Origin: Steroidobacteraceae bacterium
Lineage (GTDB): Bacteria; Pseudomonadota; Gammaproteobacteria; Steroidobacterales; Steroidobacteraceae
Direction of reading: 5' to 3'
NCBI GenBank assembly: GCA_019187185.1
Contig: JABAQU010000011.1
Span: 1-64,000 of the forward strand
Length of the DNA stretch: 64,000 nt
This document shows, one piece after another, positions 1 to 7,669 of this stretch; within the stretch, counting starts at the first letter, position 1, and every line of letters starts with the position of its first letter. Position numbers and translations under genes: made by a program. The notes under the pieces are model-generated. The model searched no databases. It was not told the DNA's origin and saw only the letters and a program-made list of their open reading frames with translations.

Positions 1-26
1 TTCGCATAATGTATATTATGTTAAGT
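1..26. other. dif: dif chromosome-dimer resolution site (XerC/XerD), first two bases cut off by the window edge
   Basis: The core CATAATGTATATTATG sits at 5-20. From memory of the 28-bp E. coli dif, bases 1-26 here align to its positions 3-28 with only two differences (positions 2 and 25). The layout is a left XerC-type arm (1-9), a six-base centre TGTATA (10-15) and a right XerD-type arm (16-26). XerCD recombination at dif resolves chromosome dimers in the terminus at cell division. The gene strand bias of the window and the polarity of GGGCAGGG octamers agree with a terminus at this edge. Confidence 0.9.
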
Positions 27-38
27 GGTACGCCTGCG

Positions 39-70
39 AAAAGGCCGCTGGCCCGAAGAAGCCAGCGGCC
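39..70 (-). terminator. Rho-independent terminator of the YceI gene
   Basis: A perfect 10-bp inverted repeat, GGCCGCTGGC at 43-52 and its complement at 61-70, encloses an 8-base loop. Read on the minus strand it is followed by TTTT (39-42). It lies about 30 bases past the yceI stop codon and also separates that gene from dif. Confidence 0.85.
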
Positions 71-101
71 CGTACGCGAGCGCACGTTGGCGCGCGACGC
101 G

Positions 102-692
102 CTAGTCCTTGCGCACCGCCTCCACCTGGATCTGCAGCTCGACTTCCTGCTTGAAGCCGAAGGCCGCACCGTAACTGATGCCGAAATCGCTGCGGTTGAA
201 TTCGGCGGATGCGTCCGCGCCGCAGGTTTCCTTCTTCGACATCGGGTTCGGCTTGCACAGGAACTCGTCGATCTCGAGCGTCAGGGGCTTCGTCACGCCG
301 TGCAATGTCAGCGTGCCGACGACCTTGCCGGGCTTGCCGTCCTCGAAGTCGGCCAGCGTGCCCTTGTAGACCGCGGTCGGGTATTTCGCGACGTCGAACA
401 TGTCGGGGCTCCGCGCGTGCTCATTGAGCTCGTCGTTGCCGAAGTCGATCGACGCGGCGTCGATCGTGATCTCCACGGTTCCGGTCTTTGCGGCCTTGTC
501 CATCACGATCGTGCCGGACGCCTTGTTGAATTTGCCGCGCCACACCGACAGGCCACCCATGTGATCCGCCGCGAAACTCGGATGCGTATGGTTCGGATCG
601 ACCTCATAGGTCACCGGCTCGGCGTACGCCGTCACCAGCAACAAGGCCAACACGCTGCCGCCCCATGCGGCCCTTCCTGACGCCACCTTCAT
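102..692 (-). CDS. yceI: YceI family periplasmic lipocalin-like protein
   Basis: A 196-residue protein. Residues 1-24 form a signal peptide ending near VTAYA, so the protein is periplasmic. The rest is the YceI fold, starting with VTYEVDPNHTHPSF and containing LTLHGVTKPLTLEI, a beta-barrel that in characterised relatives binds isoprenoid or other lipophilic chains. The ATG at 692 is chosen over an in-frame ATG at 716 because GAGGAGG lies just upstream of it. The gene is single and ends in a strong terminator. The family is certain; the ligand is not deducible. Confidence 0.93.
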   Translation of the reverse strand: MKVASGRAAWGGSVLALLLVTAYAEPVTYEVDPNHTHPSFAADHMGGLSVWRGKFNKASGTIVMDKAAKTGTVEITIDAASIDFGNDELNEHARSPDMFDVAKYPTAVYKGTLADFEDGKPGKVVGTLTLHGVTKPLTLEIDEFLCKPNPMSKKETCGADASAEFNRSDFGISYGAAFGFKQEVELQIQVEAVRKD

Positions 693-760
693 GCAAACCT
701 CCTCGTTGGACTTCATCCGGTGCCTGCCACCGGGCAGGCTACCGGAGATCGCCGGGAACT

Positions 761-1639
761 TCACGTGAAGCGTCCGGAACTGTAGTCGTCGACCGCCTGC
801 ACGATCTGTGCACGCGTATTCATCACGAACGGCCCGTACTTCACGACCGGCTCGCCGAGTGGCGCGCCGGCGACGAGAATGAATCGGGCCGCCGCCGCGG
901 GCGCCGTCACCCGCACGCGATCGCCCGGCGCGAGCACCGCGAGATCGCCGCGCACCACGGCGGTGGCGCGGTCGCCGACCTGCGCCTGACCTTCGAAGAC
1001 GTACAGGAACGCATTGTGGTCTGCGGCCAGCGCATGTTCGAAGCGCGCGCCTTTCGACAACGACACATCGAAGTACAGCGGATCGATCGCGATGCCCGAG
1101 ACCGGCCCGCGTGTGGCTGTGCCGTCTGCATCGATGTGCTCGCCGGCGATGACGCGCACTTCTGCGCCGCCTGCCGTGCGAGCGAGCGGGATGCGCTCGG
1201 GCGCGATGTCCTGGTAGCGCGGAGCCGTCATCTTGTCCTTCGCCGGCAGGTTGACCCACAGCTGGAAGCCGCGCATGCGCCCTGCTTCCTGTTCGGGCAT
1301 TTCCGAGTGAATGATGCCGCGGCCGGCCGTCATCCACTGCACACTGCCCGCGACCAGCAGGCCCTCGTTGCCCTGGTTGTCGCGATGGCGCATGCGCCCC
1401 TCGAGCATGTAGGTCACGGTTTCGAAGCCGCGATGCGGATGACTCGGAAAGCCGCCAATGTAGTCGGCCGCGGAATCCGAGCCGAACTCGTCGAGCAGCA
1501 GGAACGGGTCGAGCTCTCCGAGTGCGCGCCCGCCGATCACGCGGGTCAGCCTGACGCCGTCGCCATCGCTGGTTGCCTGGCCGCGCACGAGCTGCACGAC
1601 CTCGCGCGTCCCTGCCACTGTCTGTTCGTGCCTCTTCAT
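761..1639 (-). CDS. Pirin family bicupin protein
   Basis: A 292-residue two-cupin protein of normal pirin length. The four metal ligands of the N-terminal cupin are all present: two histidines in SHPHRGFETVTY (about residues 67 and 69), then the His and Glu of IHSEMP (about 111 and 113). Bacterial pirins have been described as quercetinases or as modulators of metabolism and redox. The start at 1639 is the first Met that begins pirin homology. It is divergent from a LysR regulator, the common pirin-regulator pairing, and a TACAGT hexamer at 1647-1652 suggests a leaderless transcript. Confidence 0.93.
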   Translation of the reverse strand: MKRHEQTVAGTREVVQLVRGQATSDGDGVRLTRVIGGRALGELDPFLLLDEFGSDSAADYIGGFPSHPHRGFETVTYMLEGRMRHRDNQGNEGLLVAGSVQWMTAGRGIIHSEMPEQEAGRMRGFQLWVNLPAKDKMTAPRYQDIAPERIPLARTAGGAEVRVIAGEHIDADGTATRGPVSGIAIDPLYFDVSLSKGARFEHALAADHNAFLYVFEGQAQVGDRATAVVRGDLAVLAPGDRVRVTAPAAAARFILVAGAPLGEPVVKYGPFVMNTRAQIVQAVDDYSSGRFT

Positions 1640-1714
1640 GGAGCGCACTGTAGCTCCCGTCGCCCGGCCCGCCAGCCCCCTGCAGCCGGATCCGTCGTTC
1701 GGTAATATCGAACG
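1640..1714. promoter_or_regulatory. Divergent pirin/lysR control region with a LysR-type box
   Basis: The 75 bases contain the perfect inverted repeat CGTTCG-N7-CGAACG (1696-1714), which holds a 15-bp TTC-N9-GAA LysR-type box (1698-1712). The repeat abuts the lysR ATG and overlaps TAATAT (1703-1708), a -10-like hexamer ending six bases before that ATG. For the pirin gene, TACAGT on the minus strand (1647-1652) ends seven bases before its ATG. A regulator bound here would cover its own start, so autorepression is likely. Confidence 0.6.
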
Positions 1715-2647
1715 ATGGAGTACAGACTGGAGGACATCGAGACCTTCCTCGCGGTCGTCGAGGCCGGCGGCATCAGTGCCGGTGCGCTGCGCCTGAACCT
1801 CGCCAAGTCCGTCGTCAGCGAGCGCATCGCGCGACTCGAGCGCGCCCTCGGCGCGACGTTGTTGCACCGATCTGCCCACGGGGTGACGACCACCGATCGC
1901 GGCGTCGGCTTCTACCAGCGCGCTCGTGCGGTGCTCGAGCAGCTCGACGCGGCCGCCGAGGCCGCTACCGAAGACGAGGGTACCCTCGCCGGCCTGCTGC
2001 GCATCGCGGCGCCGGTGAGCTTCGGTGCGCGCTGGCTGGGCCCCGCCCTCTTCCCGCTGCTGCGCGAGCATCCCCGCCTGTCGGTGGCACTCGATCTCGA
2101 CGACAGGCGGGTCGATGTGCTCGCGGGCGGCTACGACCTCGCGATCCGCTCCGGAAGGCTCCGCGACTCGAGCCTCGTCGCGAAGCGCCTCGGTCGCGCC
2201 CGCGTGATCGTCTGTGCCAGCCCGGAATACATCGCGGCGCACGGAGCGCCCGCCACACTCCAGGAACTGTCGGAGCACGCGACGATCGGCTACTCGCTGC
2301 TACCGGCCGACCAGGCCTGGCAATTCGAGCCCGCGCGCAAGGGCGGCGAGCCGCAGACAGTGAATACGCACTGCCGGATCGTGATCAACAACGGCGAGGC
2401 GATGCGCGAGGCGGCGATCGCGGGTCTCGGTCTCGTGCTGTTGCCGAGCTTCATCGTTCACGATGCGTTGCGTGCCGGGCGCCTCGTCGATGCGGCGCCC
2501 GCGCTGCGCCCGCTCGGCGAGCAGGTCTGGGCGATGTACCCGCACTCGCGCCACCCCTCGCGCAAGGTGCGCGTGATCATCGAGCACCTGCGCAAGGCGT
2601 TTCGCGATGGGGCGGTGTGGGAGGATCGGATTTCAGATCCACCGTGA
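1715..2647 (+). CDS. LysR family transcriptional regulator, probable pirin-gene regulator
   Basis: A 310-residue LysR-type protein. Residues 1-60 carry the winged helix-turn-helix (ISAGALRLNLAKSVVSERI, then the ALGATLLHR wing). From about 90 to 300 is the periplasmic-binding-protein-like effector domain, beginning LLRIAAPVSFG. It is divergent from the pirin gene with a LysR-type box between them, so local regulation is the natural inference. The effector is unknown. No ribosome-binding site precedes the ATG, which fits a leaderless message. Confidence 0.93.
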   Translation: MEYRLEDIETFLAVVEAGGISAGALRLNLAKSVVSERIARLERALGATLLHRSAHGVTTTDRGVGFYQRARAVLEQLDAAAEAATEDEGTLAGLLRIAAPVSFGARWLGPALFPLLREHPRLSVALDLDDRRVDVLAGGYDLAIRSGRLRDSSLVAKRLGRARVIVCASPEYIAAHGAPATLQELSEHATIGYSLLPADQAWQFEPARKGGEPQTVNTHCRIVINNGEAMREAAIAGLGLVLLPSFIVHDALRAGRLVDAAPALRPLGEQVWAMYPHSRHPSRKVRVIIEHLRKAFRDGAVWEDRISDPP

Positions 2648-2666
2648 CAGGGCGCGGCCACGCATG

Positions 2667-2790
2667 CTATTCCGCGCCCCACTCGCGGACCACCCTGCCC
2701 GATTCGCGGGAGCTCGTCACCCCGATGTCGTCGCGATAGTCCGCGCTAGGCAGACGGTGCGTGATAGCCGGACGCAAGCATCGAATGCCC
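2667..2790 (-). pseudogene. Decayed 3' fragment of threonine 3-dehydrogenase (tdh remnant)
   Basis: About the last 45 codons of a tdh copy survive here, diverged and frameshifted. Read on the minus strand, one frame gives RPAITHRLPSADYRD against [15 protein letters not shown] in intact tdh at 11475-12506. A second frame gives SGRVVREWGAE plus a TAG stop against [11 protein letters not shown] plus TAG. Sixteen bases (GTCGCGATAGTCCGCG) are identical to the intact gene. Both copies point the same way, and the fragment ends exactly where the neighbouring TonB-receptor gene stops, so it marks the left boundary of island 1. Confidence 0.8.
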
Positions 2791-2791
2791 G

Positions 2792-5050
2792 TCAGCGGCC
2801 CAAGGGAAGCTCATAGCTCACCGACAGTCCGAACGTGCGGGGATCCCCGGGAAGTGCAGTCGAGAAATACCCGTAATCGAAGGCTCGAACAATGTAGCGC
2901 TCGTCCGCCAGGTTCTTTCCCCAGATTGCGAACTCGAGGTCGCCGCGCTGAAGGCGCAGTGAAGCCCTGGCATTGAGAAGTCCGTATGCGCGCTGCCGAA
3001 GCGTGGATCGAGCGTCGGGGGTGAAAACAACATCGTCGCGCCACGCATAGTCCGCGTGCAGTTCGAGATCGCCGATACCGAGCTTGACGAGCCGGTCCAC
3101 TGCGAGCGACGCGGTCTTTTCCGGCACATGAGGAAATTCCGAGTCGAGGGCAATTTCATGCACGCGCGGATCGATTGAGGTGTACTTCGCGTGTGTCACG
3201 CCGAGTCGGGCCCTGACTCGCAGCGATCCGCGCAGTGCGATGGCTTCGAATTCACCACCTTCGAGTTGCGCCTCGCCGCCGTTCGCAATGTAACTGATAC
3301 CTGGCCGGTTTGGGCCCGTTGCCTCACGCTGGACAAGCTGAATGTCGGAATGATACGAGCGAAACAAGGCGATGCTGAGGCGCAGGCGGTGGCCCAACAA
3401 CTCGGTCTTGCCACCGAACTCATAGGCGGTGAGGTATTCCGGCTCGAACGGCTTGCTGAGGTCGAGGGGGCCGACGCCCCGGAAATTATATCCGCCTGAC
3501 CGCTGCGTACGACTCGCTTTTCCGTAGACCAGCGTATCCGGACTCGGCGCGAATTCGACTGCCAGTGTCCAGGGTACGTACCGAAAGGTTCGTTCGGGCA
3601 GCGTCGCCTGGCATTGTGTCGGCGAATCGCGCAGACCCGGCTCGATCCGGCACGTCTGGATGTTCCCGTCGATGCGCATGTTCCGCGACGTCAGTTGCCG
3701 CGTATCCTCCGTATAGCGCGCGCCCGCTGTGAGACGCCATCGGGACGCGAATGCATACGCAAGTTGACCAAATACCGCGATCGAGCGGTTCGAAGCATCT
3801 CCGTTCGGAAGCGCGTCGCTCCAGAGCGCGGCAGTCGGCACGAACAGGCTGAAGCGCTGGGCGAAACTACCCTCCTCGTCGAAGTACAGTGCCCCGACAA
3901 TCCAGTCGATCCGCGCGTCACGCGAATCGCCGAACCAATGTAGCTCCTGGCTCACCTGGCGCTGGCGGTCATCACGATATCGGATGACGCCGAGCTCGAA
4001 CGGTGTGCCGTCCTGGTCGCTCTCGGTGGCGCTGGCTTCGAGTTCGCGGTAGGCGGTGATCGACCTCAGCTGCGACCTACCAAGATCAATCGTCAGCGTA
4101 CCCGCGGCCCCTTGCACCAGCGTCTTGACGCGACCCGCGCCATCGGCGCTCACACGACGCGCGGTGGCGTCAACGTAGTTCGCAAGCTCGTCCGACGGGC
4201 TCCCGAGCAATCGTGGCACGACAGCGGCGTCCGGGGTGACGGCGCTCAGCGTCTGCCATTTTCCGCCCGTGTCGAAATCGCTCCGATCAAGTGCGATGTT
4301 CACGCACCATCGATTGGTCGGCTGAATCGCAAGCTGGGCGCGAATGAAGTCGGTGTCCTCGTCGTCGAGATCGACGCCGCGCAGCGTGTTGCGCGCGTAA
4401 CCGCCGTGTTCGACGTGCGACGAGGCGACGCGCAGCGCCGCTCCCTGGCGCCACAGCGGCACGTTGAGCACGCCGTACAGTTCTGTGCGATCGTAGTTGC
4501 CGCGGACTGCGTCGAAGCGGGCTCTGAGATGCTCGTCCGGTGCATTCGATATCAGGTTGATCGCGCCGCCGATCGTGTTGCGCCCGAACAGCGTGCCCTG
4601 CGGTCCGTAAAGTATCTCGACGCGTTCCAGGTCGAACAAGCCGAGGTTCGCGCCGGTCATGCGTGCGATGTAGACGCCGTCGAGATAGACGCCGACCGGC
4701 GGATCGACAGTCGGCGCGCTGTCGCGAACGAAGTGGCCGCGCATGGCGAGACTCGCGGCGCTGCGCGCCGTCTGCGTGGGCGCGCTCGTGAGATTGGGCG
4801 CAGCGTACTGCAGCCCCTCCAGATCGACCGCCCGCTGGCGCTTGAGCTCCGCCTCGCTCAGCGCGACCGCAGAGATCGGGAGCTCCAGCAAGCGCTGCTC
4901 GCGACGCTGCGCACTGACAATCACTTCTTCAAGAACGACATTGGCCGACCCTGCGGGCGGCAGGTCGCCCGCGACCACCGCTGAAATGTCCTGCGCGCCC
5001 GCGAATACAACGAGAGCCGGCGCGGCAATCTTCGGGGCGTAAGTTCGCAT
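2792..5050 (-). CDS. TonB-dependent outer-membrane receptor (island 1)
   Basis: A 752-residue receptor importing an unidentified substrate across the outer membrane with TonB energy. An N-terminal export signal is followed by a TonB-box-like EEVIVSAQRREQ and the plug domain (LPISAVALSEAEL; YLDGVYIARMTG; ERVEILYGPQGTLFGRNTIG). The remainder is a 22-strand barrel of the type in Xanthomonadales and Sphingomonadales. The C-terminus reads GLSVSYELPLGR, lacking the usual final aromatic residue, and its stop abuts the tdh remnant, so the last codons may have been changed at the island breakpoint. It follows the TPR regulator gene by 22 bases and is probably co-transcribed with it. No FecA-type signalling extension is visible. 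Confidence 0.93.
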   Translation of the reverse strand: MRTYAPKIAAPALVVFAGAQDISAVVAGDLPPAGSANVVLEEVIVSAQRREQRLLELPISAVALSEAELKRQRAVDLEGLQYAAPNLTSAPTQTARSAASLAMRGHFVRDSAPTVDPPVGVYLDGVYIARMTGANLGLFDLERVEILYGPQGTLFGRNTIGGAINLISNAPDEHLRARFDAVRGNYDRTELYGVLNVPLWRQGAALRVASSHVEHGGYARNTLRGVDLDDEDTDFIRAQLAIQPTNRWCVNIALDRSDFDTGGKWQTLSAVTPDAAVVPRLLGSPSDELANYVDATARRVSADGAGRVKTLVQGAAGTLTIDLGRSQLRSITAYRELEASATESDQDGTPFELGVIRYRDDRQRQVSQELHWFGDSRDARIDWIVGALYFDEEGSFAQRFSLFVPTAALWSDALPNGDASNRSIAVFGQLAYAFASRWRLTAGARYTEDTRQLTSRNMRIDGNIQTCRIEPGLRDSPTQCQATLPERTFRYVPWTLAVEFAPSPDTLVYGKASRTQRSGGYNFRGVGPLDLSKPFEPEYLTAYEFGGKTELLGHRLRLSIALFRSYHSDIQLVQREATGPNRPGISYIANGGEAQLEGGEFEAIALRGSLRVRARLGVTHAKYTSIDPRVHEIALDSEFPHVPEKTASLAVDRLVKLGIGDLELHADYAWRDDVVFTPDARSTLRQRAYGLLNARASLRLQRGDLEFAIWGKNLADERYIVRAFDYGYFSTALPGDPRTFGLSVSYELPLGR

Positions 5051-5072
5051 GCGGTTCCCGGTGCGGCATTGA

Positions 5073-7460
5073 TCACGTCGGTGCGCGGCCCGACGTATCG
5101 ACGGTTCGAGATGTGCGCTCGCGGGATTGCAGCGCTTCGAGCTCGCGTGCGTTCGCGGTCTTTATGCGCTGCAGCCAATCGCGATAACGCGCGTCGGACT
5201 GCAGCGTCACGAACGCCGGATCGCTTTCGATCGCATCGAGGTACAGGAAGGGCTGCGGGTGAAGGTCCAGCGCCCACAATGATCTCAGGCCTGCGTCGAA
5301 GGCGCGGTTCAATGCCTGGAATGCCAGTGCGCCTTCTCCCGCAAGAGCATGCAGGCGCGCGCGAAGATAGTGAAACGTGGCCGACCTCGGTGCAGTGGGA
5401 TGTCGCACAAACTCGGCGGCCTTCATCAACAGTTCCTGCGCCTCCTCCCTGCGACCCGTCGCGAGCCAGGCGGTCGCGAGGTCGAGTGCCGGCATGAGGT
5501 TGTGGCCATTGATCGGCTCGATGCCGGCGACGAGATCGGGGAATCGCTGCTCGAGAAGGATCCGCGCCGCCTCCGGCTTGCCCGTGACCAGCGCGAGCCG
5601 TGCGGTGGGCACGTCGAGGCTCCGGCTGACCGGGAACTCGCCTCGCCGGGCATCAAGGAGTTCATAGGCGCGCGCGGGGCGTCCTCGTGCCAGTTCACGG
5701 GCGGCGCTGCGGAGGTAATTCTCGAGGCCGGTCGCGGCGCCGGCGAACGCCTGGTCCGCCATTGCGGTCTCGTCGATCGACATTTCGAGACCCCATCGCC
5801 AAACTTTCAACTCCGCTCCGCCGTGTTCGGTAAGCGGACGCAGCAGGACGAGCGCATCGCCGAGGCGGCCTTCGCCGTAGGCATGGCCGGCCACGAACAC
5901 CTGATCCCGAGCGTCCCGCACCGGCGTCCGCGCGAGCACCTCGTTCAACTTTCGGCCCGCCGCATCGTTCATGCCCAGACTTCCGAGCACCGCGGCTTGC
6001 ATGAGTGCACCGCCGCGCACCAGCGGATCAATGACCTCGATCTGCTGAAACAGACTCTGCGCAAGTTCCGGCTCGGACCAGAAAACGGCGCGACCGTAGT
6101 CGAAGCGCACTGTGTAGTTGCTGGGGTCTACCTGCATCGCGCGTCGAAAGTCAGCCTGCGCCTGCGCGTACGCCGCAAAGTCGCCGACAAAGCGATACCG
6201 CCACATCGCGATATTGGCGCGCGCCTGTAACGCCGAACTCGAATCGGGATCGAGGGCGATGGCCCGTTCCATTGCGACCGTTGCCAGCGCGATGGCCTGG
6301 TCACTGTCCGCCAATTCCAGGAATGCACGCCGGAAATGATTGCGCGCAAGTGCGGCGTGCGCATCGGCATAGCCCGGGTCACGTGCAATCGCCTTCTCGA
6401 ACAGCTGTCTCGCACGTTCGCGATCGAGTCGGACCGCGATGCCGACGTCATACGCATTGCCAATCATCAGGAGTCGCTGCGCTTCGACATCCTGAGTGGC
6501 GCGCTTGCGCAGGCGACGCTCGTCGGCCGCCAGCAGTTTCACCTGGAGCGCGCCCGCAACGGCGAACGCGATGTCCTCCTGGACCTGGAACAGGTCCGTC
6601 ATCCGCCGGTCGAAAGTCTGCGACCAGAGCTGTGCACCGTCCGCTGCGGCCACGAGTTGCACCGCGACACGCAGACGTTCACCGGAACGTTGCACGCTGC
6701 CCTCGAGCACGTGCGCCACCCCGAGCGTTCGCGCAATGACGGGCAGTGGCGCGTTTTCCCCCTTGAAGTGGAACGACGAGGTCTGGCCGATGACCTTGAG
6801 GCCGGGAATCGCTGCCACCTTGTTGAGCAGTTCCACGGTCAACCCATCGGCAAACAGTTCGCCATCGGGCTCGCTACTCAGATTGTGGAAGGGCAAGACA
6901 ACGAGCGAGGGTGACTGCACGGCGACATCCGGCGTTGGTGCGTCGTCGATCAGGACGCCAATTACAAGCAGGCTGGCCACGACCGCACCGGCCGCGAGCC
7001 ATGACCAGTGCCGCCTTCGGTCCGCTGCGCCGCTCGCGGGCGCGGCGGGAGCGGCGGCTGTCGCCCCCGCAATCGGCACGATGCCGGACACGACGGGGTA
7101 GATGAATCGATAGCCGACGCGCGGCACGGTTTCGATGAATTGGGGCGTCGCCGCGGTGTCGCCCAGCGCTTCACGCAGTCTAGCGATAGCGTTGTTCAGG
7201 CCATGGTCGAAATCGACATAGATGCTCGACGCCCACAGTTGCTCCCGCAGCTCGTCGCGCGTGACGACGCTTCCTGCACGCTCCAACAACACGGCGAGCA
7301 CGTGGAAGGGTTGCTCCTGCAGTCGAATGCGCAGGCCCTGTTTGCGCAGCTCACGATTGGCGCGATCCAGCTCGAAGGGGCCAAACCGCAGGATCGGCGG
7401 GCGCTCGGCCAGCCGTTCGGTCCGTGCGGGTGCCGAGGAAGTCGACACAACGGGCTCCAT
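5073..7460 (-). CDS. Membrane-bound winged-helix/TPR transcriptional regulator (CadC-like)
   Basis: A 795-residue one-component regulator. Residues about 20-125 are an OmpR/PhoB-type winged helix (FGPFELDRANRELRK; RDELREQLW; IETVPRVGYRF). Residues 152-172 are a single transmembrane helix (WSWLAAGAVVASLLVIGVLI). Residues about 183-315 are a FlgO/TolB-like domain starting SLVVLPFHNLS, and from about 330 to 780 there are TPR repeats. The predicted topology puts DNA binding in the cytoplasm and the sensing and TPR parts in the periplasm. It is divergent from the delta-60 gene and upstream of the TonB receptor, so it probably controls both. The 209 bases to the delta-60 start hold no other gene. 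Confidence 0.88.
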   Translation of the reverse strand: MEPVVSTSSAPARTERLAERPPILRFGPFELDRANRELRKQGLRIRLQEQPFHVLAVLLERAGSVVTRDELREQLWASSIYVDFDHGLNNAIARLREALGDTAATPQFIETVPRVGYRFIYPVVSGIVPIAGATAAAPAAPASGAADRRRHWSWLAAGAVVASLLVIGVLIDDAPTPDVAVQSPSLVVLPFHNLSSEPDGELFADGLTVELLNKVAAIPGLKVIGQTSSFHFKGENAPLPVIARTLGVAHVLEGSVQRSGERLRVAVQLVAAADGAQLWSQTFDRRMTDLFQVQEDIAFAVAGALQVKLLAADERRLRKRATQDVEAQRLLMIGNAYDVGIAVRLDRERARQLFEKAIARDPGYADAHAALARNHFRRAFLELADSDQAIALATVAMERAIALDPDSSSALQARANIAMWRYRFVGDFAAYAQAQADFRRAMQVDPSNYTVRFDYGRAVFWSEPELAQSLFQQIEVIDPLVRGGALMQAAVLGSLGMNDAAGRKLNEVLARTPVRDARDQVFVAGHAYGEGRLGDALVLLRPLTEHGGAELKVWRWGLEMSIDETAMADQAFAGAATGLENYLRSAARELARGRPARAYELLDARRGEFPVSRSLDVPTARLALVTGKPEAARILLEQRFPDLVAGIEPINGHNLMPALDLATAWLATGRREEAQELLMKAAEFVRHPTAPRSATFHYLRARLHALAGEGALAFQALNRAFDAGLRSLWALDLHPQPFLYLDAIESDPAFVTLQSDARYRDWLQRIKTANARELEALQSRERTSRTVDTSGRAPT

Positions 7461-7669
7461 GGAAGCGGCGTGCGCAAGTGTGACAGCTAATGCCGGTGAA
7501 GTCAGCCCTCAGAGCGGGAGAGCTGGCCATCAAACCCTCCCGCATTCAGGTACTTGGCGCGATAGAAACATGGGAGAAACTGGAGCGGCAGCCGTGATTG
7601 TGACCGGAAGACCGGGCGAGTCGAATCGCGGCCCAGGGCGCCCCCTATCGCGGCGCCGGAGTGACGCCC

